The notes beneath the pieces were generated by a model. It saw nothing but the letters and a program-made list of their open reading frames with translations, searched no databases and had not been told where the DNA came from. The position numbers and the translations under genes were made by a program. Below are positions 56,222 through 64,000 of a stretch of DNA of 64,000 nucleotides, one piece after another (within the stretch, counting starts at the first letter, position 1; the number at the start of each line of letters is the position of its first letter). The DNA is from Margaritifera margaritifera (taxonomy: Eukaryota; Mollusca; Bivalvia; Unionida; Margaritiferidae), in contig JAQPZY010001621.1 in NCBI GenBank assembly GCA_029931535.1, forward strand, positions 3,758,001 to 3,822,000, in the 5' to 3' direction.

Positions 56222-56700
56222 TTAACCCTTAAAGTGCTTGTCGCGACATAAGTCGGGCTGCCAGTAGAGGTCTCGTAGTGCTTGTCGCGACATCGTTTTT
56301 CAGGTAGTCAAATATTTACACAACTGGATACTTCGGATTGACGTGAATGGTTGTTAAACTAAATCTGATTTGTACATTGGGCCCTGGAGCATGCATTCTG
56401 TCGAAGTTTTAACCTTAGTCAACAAGAAAGTTTTACAAATCCATGTTTAAAATATGGGTCACTCAGAAAACCCAAAATGGCCAACTACCAACGTGGTTTA
56501 TCTTCAGATGACGATTTCATTCAGCAAATACTGGCTGATGACAGCGATGATGACAATGATTATGAAGTTTTAAAGTATATCAGTCTACTGAAGCTGCGAA
56601 AGTGTTACTGGAAATACCAGTGAGTGTTTTTGCGCCTAAAAATGATGGTCAACCCTCTATTCAGCGGTATTTTGAAATTAAATGGACAATACAAGCCTAA
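56222..56700 (+). pseudogene. PiggyBac-like left end and transposase N-terminus
   Basis: TTAA (56222-56225) followed by CCCTTAAAGTGCTTG is the expected left terminus of a PiggyBac element (TTAA target plus CCC). GTGCTTGTCGCGACAT occurs exactly twice (56234, 56277) as subterminal repeats. An ATG at 56477 opens MANYQRGLSSDDDFIQQILA and continues DDSDDDNDYEV, an acidic N-terminus as in PiggyBac transposases, ending at a TGA after about 50 codons. The DDD catalytic domain and right TIR are missing. The family call is an inference from the ends and acidic start only. Confidence 0.5.
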
Positions 56701-56849
56701 TTAAAATACAGGCAATTTAAAAATAGAGTGCAATTTTCATTTCTTTTCTCAAACAATTTCAGCACTGGGGCATCATGTGCTGCAAAACTATACTGAGTAT
56801 AGCACTTTAACTGTTAAGATATTTATAATAAAATAAAAATCTACAAAGA

Positions 56850-57358
56850 ATTAAAATGTCAGGATATTTATTTTACCAAGATACCTCCGTCTGAACACGC
56901 AGACTATGGCACTGATGGACTCAAAACCCTAATACAGCATTATGGAACATATAAGAAATCTGGCATAGCAGGCAGCAAAGCACCGATTCAAAAAAGTGAA
57001 ACTTTGGCAGAGTTCATGTTAGTGAAAAATCTTATTTTGGAACAGAGATATCCAAGAGACAATATCTATTGGATGTGGAAAATTGTACATAACAACCACA
57101 ATAAAACAGTTTAACAGCTTGTTCAAGCTGGCTAAGCTAGCGATGGGTACGCCCCTTCAGACAGCAGACTGTGAAAGGGGATTCCAGCACAGAACAAACA
57201 TTCATACACAGATAAGGAACACATCAAGTTCAGAAACAATCAACAGATTAATGCTTATACAACTAGAAGGGACATCTTTTGAGGATTTTGATTTCCACAG
57301 AGCCCTAACAGAGTGGAGCAGTAAGAAAGAGAGATGGGGATATTTAAGTGTTGCGTAA
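56850..57358 (+). pseudogene. hAT-type transposase C-terminal fragment (ZNF862-like)
   Basis: The first frame reads HADYGTDGLKTLIQHYGTYK and ETLAEFMLVKNLILEQRY. After a one-base shift near 57083 it continues QFNSLFKLAKLAMGTPLQTA, DCERGFQHRTNIHTQIRN, ETINRLMLIQLEG, FEDFDFHRALTEWSSKKERW and a stop at 57358. The TxxCERGFS-x-x-x-x-I-K-x-x-x-R-N pattern is the hAT dimerisation domain. Only this C-terminal third is present, in the thioredoxin intron. It is either a transposon relic or a retro/segmental fragment of a domesticated ZNF862-like gene. Confidence 0.8.
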
Positions 57359-58699
57359 ATATTGAACTATGGCCATTTCTTTCCCTCCTCCCCCCTTTTA
57401 TTTTATACTCCCCCCTTTTTTTGGTGACAAGGGGGGAGACCGGGTTATAAGATTTCATTGGTACTCGTTTTACTCTGACATTATCATTCAGTGTGTTCGG
57501 TCAGCATTGGGAGCTGATGAACTCTCCAGTTTTCTACAGAAACATGGAATCCAAGTGGAATACATCCAAAAATGTAGAGGTTTACCATCTTGAAATTCAG
57601 TTTCCCAGTTCCATTTTACATTGGTATACACATTCTCAGGTTGACAAACAATTAGCATAGTAATTGGGTAAGCATGTGACAAATTTGGATACATATAAAA
57701 AAAACAAGACAAAGAGTATGGGTGGACAGAATCACCAGACAGACCAGAACGGAGATAATCACTGGAACGGGCTTGGAATTTTACAAATGCTGGCATGTAT
57801 TTACCATATAAGGAAGCAGTGAATATTTTTACTTCATTCAATACTGCTGGATATCGACCTGTAGCAACAATGTTAACCTAATTGACTGTTTCTGAAGTAT
57901 ATAATAATGACAAAGATGAGCATAAGTGTTCCTATTCTTTGATGTGCACGACATTGTTTCCTCATCTTGAAGAAGAATTATTAAAGGGAGGAAAATAAAG
58001 GGTGTGCATTTAATTAAAAAAAAAATAGTGAATTAAGCTACTTAAAAGATGAATTCAATCGATTTTAACTGTCCATTCCGGTGATTACCTCTTTTCTGGC
58101 CATTCTGGTGATTCTATCATCTGAAACAGTATAGCCAAAACAATCTCGCAAATTTAGAGATCAAAAAATCTATAGGCAGACTATAGTTATGCGTCTGCCT
58201 CACAGACCTGAATAATTTGATTTCTTGATTTATTGATTCTAGTAGTTACTCAATCCAAATGCATCACCGAAAAACATTCATGCATCTTCAGATTGTTTGT
58301 TAAAAATATTTATCAGACTATGCACATCTCCAGATAGGGCTAAATATAACTTGAATAAGCTATAATAAATAGGTTTAGTCAGAACAATAGACATTGCTGG
58401 AGAAAATTTAAATTTGTGTGAGCTGAATATGTAAAATTTTCAGAGCTACTAACATATAAGTCTGTTTGCACAGTCTGACGATGACTGTTCATTAGATAAA
58501 TGTCAGAAAACATAATCAACGATATTCATAGGTTTAAAGACAATTACTATGGTTAAAGTTTATACACTCGAACAGCTGTGGCAAAAATTAAAAACCAGTA
58601 CTTCTGCTGCTGGTGTTGCTGTTGATTAGTTGGTTGATTTTGTGTTTTAGGTCTCTCCAACACCTGAGGTCAGATAGAGATGAGACCTCAAGTTGTTGG
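57359..58699. other. Thioredoxin intron, unassigned
   Basis: It contains a pyrimidine-rich CCCTCCTCCCCCC patch near 57385 with a G-rich GGGGGGAGACCGGG near 57432, and a small duplicate CATTC(C/T)GGTGATT near 58074-58112. No gene supported. Confidence 0.4.
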
Positions 58700-58935
58700 T
58701 AGATCATTACTAGTTTAACACCATTTTCAGCACAAGAAAATTTATATATGGCAGCCAGTTTTACTGCTGAAGAAGACCCCAGGCATCAAAGACCACCAGG
58801 GTAGAACCACTGAACTTCCTCAAGTAACTGGCAACATTCTCACATACAAGGCCTGAGTGGGATTAGAACCTATGTGATGAGAGGCAAGCGATCAGAAGAT
58901 AAGCATTTTACACCACTCTGCCATGGAGGTTCCTC
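58700..58935 (-). mobile_element. SINE S1, most complete copy
   Basis: Plus-strand order: AACACCATTTTCAGCACAAG, TATATATGGCAGCCAGTTTT, GAAGAAGACCCCAGGC, GGTAGAACCACTGAACTTCC, CTCACATAC. On the minus strand the right end reads CCATGGCAGAGTGGT (A box) and GGTTCTAATCCCAC (B box), a Leu-type tRNA-like head. It shows that the 8368 and 31265 copies are tRNA-derived SINEs on the minus strand. Confidence 0.88.
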
Positions 58936-58939
58936 AGAC

Positions 58940-59040
58940 CTTGGGTAGAAGTTTCATACGAAAGACAGGAAGCGGGATATGGAACCCATGACTCCTGGAT
59001 TCAAAGTTCAGCATGTTACTACTAGGCCATCAGTGATGAT
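58940..59040 (-). mobile_element. Second tRNA-like head, degraded
   Basis: The minus strand reads GATGGCCTAGTAGTAAC (A-box-like) and CATGGGTTCCATATCC (B-box-like). It lies directly beside the S1 SINE and is probably another SINE head. Confidence 0.5.
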
Positions 59041-60509
59041 GATGCTGCAACAGTGTTGCTTCTAGGACACGGGTTGCGGGAATATTGCGATTTATCACAA
59101 ACTGGCCCAAAATGAACGAACCTATGCACCAAAAGCCCAACAGTTCGATTGCCACTGGCACAGATTGTGTGATTGGATGTGGACTATTGTTTTTTTATAC
59201 GAAAAGGAGTGAATGAATTTGGACAAAATGGCATACAAAAGCAGATATATTTATGTTTTCTTATCATGTAGTGAAGTCTTTCAACAAGAACATCCCTCCC
59301 TTTCCCGTAATAATTATTACCAAAATATCAGCTCATCGGGGCCTTTCAGACATAAATTTTGTGATAATTTCGAACTTGAAACTATTTAAACCTTTCCCCA
59401 AACAAATTTATGCCCATATTACACTCCTATAGGCTGAAAAAATGAACCGAGTGCAGACGTCTTTCTTGCAGTCACATGCACAGTATAATTGGAACGGTGT
59501 AAAAGATATTTAATTCTTGTATGTTTTTTGTCCATAACAAGCTTGATGGACTATGATCTTGAGCAGAATTCTGTTCTCACATTCTCCACTTTATTTTCAA
59601 GTCTAACATTAAAGATACATCTCCTGTTCTGTATTTTTTGCTTAGAAGCTCATTACCTAGGTGAAAATGAAATGGGGAAATATTTTACAGTTGCACCGTA
59701 TTGTAAATGGTAGCCAGCAGCTTTGGCATGTGCTAAGTCAGGAGAAACACGCAAGTTCGCACAGAAATATCAACAAGAATTTTGCAGGATTATTATAAAT
59801 GAAGAAACAGTGAGGGAGAATCTCTTGTTGAAACGTAATCATATGATTTTAACATAGCAGTGCAGCAAGTGCAAGCAACAAAGCAAAACTTCCTGCACAA
59901 CTTCCAGTCAAACTGGCATGGGGAATGGTTGTGGCTAGAAAAGGCAGAGATGGGGATGCTCTGTAAACTGTGTGAAACACAGAAAAACAATCACTTTTAC
60001 TGTAGGATGCACAAACTATAGGACCAGTACAATAGACAGGCACATACAATTCAGCTGATCATGTGGCAGCTGTATGGGCAGATACTATGAAAAAGAATTT
60101 TGTGCTGATAATTAATGGCTCGACTAAATCTAGCTTCTTTTGCACTTTCGTTCTGGAAATGGAAATGTAATGAAAGTAGCATATGACATTGTGTACTTTG
60201 GTCAGATTGTGAATTATAAGAGAATACTTTAACTTGGTTTTTAAAGGCATTTCATAATTCTGGTTGGCAAGAGTTTCCTCAGTGCAGAAAACCTGAATAT
60301 TTGCGATTTACTCCTTTATAAAGGAAAGGGAGTTATCAGTGTCCCAACATATATCGAATGAATAATAACCACTCGCCTTCTGATAGCTGTTTGGTGGGCT
60401 GCATCAAGATGATGTAAAGCCCCCAACTTCTGTCGGATTGAGCAAGATATATATTGATGATCAAAATGATAATATGTTGATGCATGGGCTTGACATAAAG
60501 TATTACTGA
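59041..60509. other. Thioredoxin intron, unassigned
   Basis: Several short frames on both strands, none with a recognisable domain or splice context. Confidence 0.4.
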
Positions 60510-60850
60510 GGTCAGAGTAGTGATCCAACGAGTATAAGTCTAGCTAGGAATCTACTGCCTATAGGATCAAGGATGATTGCTACAAGCTGAGAAGAAGTGA
60601 TCTCATGAGGAGGTCTGGATAGAGTTCCAGAGCCTATTTGAGATCACAAGCGATTGACATGAGTTCAGATAGTCTGATCCGTCGAGTAGGTCTGATAGGT
60701 CGGAGCCTAAAGGATCAAGGGCAAACGTTTTAGGTACAGATTGCAACCCTGCGAGAAGGTCCAGTCTGTAATCCGGAGCCTTTGGGTCATTAACGACTGT
60801 CATGCAGTTAGTTAGAGTGATCCAACGGAATAGGTCCATGCAAGATGCTG
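60510..60850. repeat. Diverged ~105-120-bp tandem repeat, ~3 units
   Basis: GTGATCCAACGAGTATA, GTCTGATCCGTCGAGTAGG and GTGATCCAACGGAATAGG, with AGGATCAAGG and GAGCCT blocks, recur at ~105-120-base spacing. The G/C content is higher than in the surroundings. Confidence 0.5.
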
Positions 60851-61059
60851 GCGAAAGGTGAAAGCTTAGATAGATTTGCCTAAATATTATTAATATATTG
60901 CAATTGCGATCAGAGACAATTAGATTACATAGTGTCAGATAAATAATGGTGTCCAATTGGCATGAGATTTTCCCACAAAAATCTCATATATGTTATCCGT
61001 TCAGGTGGTGTAAGAAAAATGAAAACAAATACAAAACAGACAATTTGTCTCATTTCATA

Positions 61060-61190
61060 TCATCTTTCTTCCTTCCTGTCTCTTTTCTCCCATCCTTCTT
61101 CTTTCATCCCTGTTAGTTAATTCTACCTTCCTTCCTTTCTTTCTTTCTTCATTCAGACATTTGTTTGTTTCTTTCTTTCTTCCTACATTC
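61060..61190. repeat. Pyrimidine-rich (CTTT)/(CTTC) low-complexity tract
   Basis: Repeated TTCCTTCC and TTTCTTTC runs on the plus strand, purine on the coding strand of thioredoxin. Confidence 0.85.
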
Positions 61191-61317
61191 ACACATCACT
61201 ACATCATATCAAGTTTCATTATATCATCGTAACACTTTATCACAAAAGAGAATAAACATGAAAATCAAAACGAAAATGAAAACCAAGAAGAAGCCGAAGC
61301 TCTCTTCCGTTTTTGTC

Positions 61318-61460
61318 ATCCTCATTTCGTTTTCCCAACAAAAGGTGTCAGAAGTGGGATCCTCATTTCGTTTTCCCAATAAGTGGTGTCAGAAGTGGGA
61401 TCCCATTTCGTTTTTCCAACAAGTGGTGTCAGATGTGGGGTCCTGTTTCATGTTCCCAAC
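61318..61460. repeat. ~42-bp tandem repeat, 3-4 copies
   Basis: GTGTCAGAAGTGGGATCC and TCATTTCGTTTTCCCAA recur. The array ends ~150 bases downstream (coding-strand sense) of the thioredoxin exon at 61607. Confidence 0.9.
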
Positions 61461-61606
61461 ACTGTTAGCAATCAAAATGTCATGTACTTGAGGCCGATTC
61501 GTGTCTGCCATTTTGAGTATTTCAGTCTTAACTTTTTTACCTGTTGCAACTGTAATATGCACAATACCTACAGAACCAGTTACCAAAGTCTTTAATTCAT
61601 GCTCAC

Positions 61607-61666
61607 ATCATTTTGGTCCACGTCAACTTTGATGAAAAGTACATCTGTCATTTCTTTCGCCATTCC
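61607..61666 (-). CDS. TXN: Thioredoxin, internal exon (VDVD exon)
   Basis: CTCTTTGACAG acceptor, then 20 phase-0 codons GMAKEMTDVLFIKVDVDQND, then donor GTGAGC. This is the helix and strand following the active-site helix (usual V-x-F-x-K-V-D-V-D-E). It joins in phase to ETAAACNISAMPTF at 51137. Exons upstream (start codon and the WCGPC active-site exon) must lie to the right of 64000, since I could not find them in 61667-64000. With the two following exons it gives the last 60-odd residues of a normal ~105-residue thioredoxin. The introns are ~10.5 kb and 2.3 kb, unusually long for so small a gene and full of repeats. Confidence 0.93.
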
Positions 61667-64000
61667 CTGTCAAAGAGATGTAAAGCAGCAAATGTAAATT
61701 TTAAGCTTGATTCAAGACAAGTTGAAACATTTATATTTTACACTTGATTCAAGAACAAACTATTTGTTAAACTCAGCCATTTGTATCTTGGCCACCCACA
61801 AAATTCAAAGAAATGTATACTTCACTTGTTTTGTGAAGAAATGTTGAATGTAATTCCCTTATGGTTGTTATACCTTGACATACAGTACAGCTCACATGAT
61901 TTTTCCTTTCTCCCCAGGTCAAGGAGTATACATACAAATTACCACCACAACTCTTCAGGCACATGTTGTACAATTCCACTGCAGAGGGGGCTGGTAGACA
62001 TTACTGATTGACATTTGAACAGCTAATACACGAAGACCACCAATGGAAAGACTGAGACGTCAGAGATATTTTCAATCGGATACCAATTAAAGAATCAATC
62101 ATCTTTATTGTCAATTTGATATTTGGACAATACAAAAATAATTTTTAAAAAGTCCTGTATATTCAATACATGTGTGTTTAGAAAAGGTTGATCTGCTTCA
62201 ATGCAATACTTCTATTTTCAGTTATTACTGAAGTCAAAAATTTCTTTGCATTCCCAGTTCAGTCTAATCAAAGTAGCCCAAGAATTTTACATCATGATCA
62301 GTGGAAAGTAGATCACTGACACTTCTAGGAATTGTATGTTTTACTTTATTCAAAAAAATCTGAACGAACTTATGCACTGACTTGATGAGGCACATCTTTC
62401 GACTTCTCTTGAACAGCATAAATGTATCACATTGTTACAAAGGAAAAGTAATCCTCTGAGATAAATTCCAAATGACAACCACTGCTATTTAAAATAAAGG
62501 AAAGAACAGAAAACACTGAATTTACTCTGAAATGTGAACCATGTGCTTAGACCTTAAGCAGTAATGGCAGTACATTTAATGGGGGGAGGGGGGTCTAGAA
62601 TTTTCTTTCTGGAATATTTTTTTCCTTCCTCACAAGATAATTTTTTTTCCAACTAAAATGACATCTAGAATAATGTCTTTTCTTCTACAAATCAGAGCAA
62701 GACAACTGTTTCCAAGCTGCTAAAAAAATTTCAGCATCCCCCATGAAAATTCAATGGTCTGTATTAGACTTAACTTCGATGTTCCACATAAATCAAGGAA
62801 GTAGCCATTGTCAACATGGTTGTCAAAGACTGACAAGAATTAGCATCAATAGAGTATATAAATTTAGGCTTGGAAAAGTATAATTTACATTACATGAAGC
62901 CACATTGGCATGTTGTATTTAACAGCCTCAATTATAACAAAGCAATTAACATTATAAGTTTGACAATTGTTGGTAATTAAAAATTAAAATTTATTGCTAA
63001 AATGAATAATAACGTAGGAAACTGTAATGATCTAAGAAACACCTTGCACAATCAATTATAGCTTGGTTACTGAGGAAAAAAACTAATTTCTTCAAATAAT
63101 GTTCGTCATGTTTCCGTTTCGTTAAAAGACAAGATACGAAATAAGTTAGTATTGACTGGGGGGTGGGGGGTGTAAGTGGATTTTAATTTCAACTCAGATG
63201 ATGTATGTGGAGTACATAAACATATGCATGGTATGCTTTTTTTCCTCTATAATGTATTAGAGTAAATGTTGCATTAATGTAAACTAAAAACAAAAAGTAA
63301 TGTATTCAATAAAATAAATAAACTGTTCACCTATCCTTGCATCCATTGTTTACTGTCACCACTCTGGCAAAATTAACACAATAACAAAGAAAACAAACCT
63401 CAGGGCTTTACAAATCCACTTGCCCGATGAACAGGAAATGCTCAAACTTGGCTCTGGCAAGCTCAAGTTTGCAAGGTACTTGCTTGTGGGCAAGTCAAAA
63501 AAAAAAATGAGGGGGGTGATGGTCATTTTCAGTTGGTAATGCTTGATGTTCTGCAAGTTTTATAATCTGTAATCTCACCACAGTACATATATCAGCACAT
63601 TTATTTCACATTTATATGTAATACATTTTCCAATTACATAACTGCCCACAGCTTCTTTCATCTATCACTTCTTTATTTCACACGATATACTGTCAAAGTC
63701 TGTCATTTCCATCTTGTAGTCAATGTCAAGGTCAGTCTCACATTTTCTCGTGAATACAAAATAATTTGAATATTTACTATTATACTATTTTAAGCAAGTT
63801 TTAAGAAATAAGAAATAAAATGCAGATATTTTAACTTATGTTATATTTTAATCATAATATTTGTACGAATACAGGATTCACAGAATTTCAAGTCCTAACC
63901 TAGCCACAGGAAGTTTGTGATCTCTGAATGTGCCGAGACTGCCGACTCTAAATAAACAGCTTGTCAAAGATTTGTTTTGATGCCTGTAGCCTATTTCAAG
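61667..64000. other. Thioredoxin upstream intron, unassigned
   Basis: No active-site exon was found on the minus strand. G-rich runs occur at 62580 (GGGGGGAGGGGGG) and 63159. Near 63410-63500 the blocks CCACTTGCCCGATGAAC and CTTGTGGGCAAGTC form a loose inverted pair around an AAACTTGG/CAAGTTT repeat. Confidence 0.5.

Noticed and set aside
60603..60956. 117-codon minus-strand frame as a gene
   Set aside because: Largely made by the diverged ~110-bp repeat; no domain recognised.
61607..64000. WCGPC active-site exon within the right-hand 2.3 kb
   Set aside because: Searched the minus strand for VVVDF and WCGPC codon patterns and found none; it must lie outside the window.

Overview
The window reads as AT-rich nuclear DNA of a marine invertebrate, most likely a bivalve mollusc. 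The grounds are spliced eukaryotic exons, many decayed retrotransposon and DNA-transposon relics, tRNA-derived SINEs with a shared AAACCAAACC tail, and long diverged ~160 bp repeats of a style I associate with bivalve genomes. The clade is inference. There is no operon structure, rRNA, intact tRNA gene or CRISPR array.

Host genes. The only convincing host gene is thioredoxin, on the minus strand. Three phase-0 exons with good splice sites (61607-61666, 51072-51137, 48709-48771) give the second half of a normal thioredoxin ending in TAA. The start codon and the active-site exon must lie beyond the right edge. About 42 kb further along the same strand (6826-6930) lies a 35-codon exon homologous to the missing active-site exon. 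It has intact splice sites and frame but reads WCGSG where thioredoxins have WCGPC, so a second, degenerate thioredoxin copy lies in tandem.

Mobile elements. From left to right: two inverted copies of an undescribed ~1 kb repeat (400-1560, 4300-5150); a Crypton/KIAA1958-like recombinase relic (3084-3605); two TIR elements (11724-13453, 13927-16571); LINE relics on both strands between 18.2 and 38.9 kb, one split by a solo LTR; a Ty3/Gypsy-like gag-protease relic (27054-29221); SINEs near 8.4, 31.3, 40.3 and 58.7 kb; a two-copy double-hairpin MITE (49.0 and 54.2 kb); a PiggyBac-like left end (56.2 kb) and a hAT C-terminal fragment (56.9-57.4 kb).

Tandem repeats. At least ten minisatellites (21, 25, 34, 36, 39, 43, 43, 48, 54 and 74 bp units) and several diverged satellites occupy much of the remainder. 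The most striking pattern is that several minisatellites visibly grew out of mobile elements or larger monomers, and the unexpanded single-unit precursor can be seen elsewhere in the window. The clearest cases are a 21-bp array in the 1 kb repeat, a 43-bp array at 17.8 kb, a 48-bp in-frame array of 14 units inside a retrotransposon protease domain, a 45-bp triplication over a LINE catalytic YADD motif, a 34-bp array in a ~225-bp satellite and a 25-bp array in a ~190-bp satellite. The window looks like a natural record of minisatellite birth.

All calls come from reading the sequence by eye. Family names rest on remembered motifs, without database searches, and ends of decayed elements are approximate.
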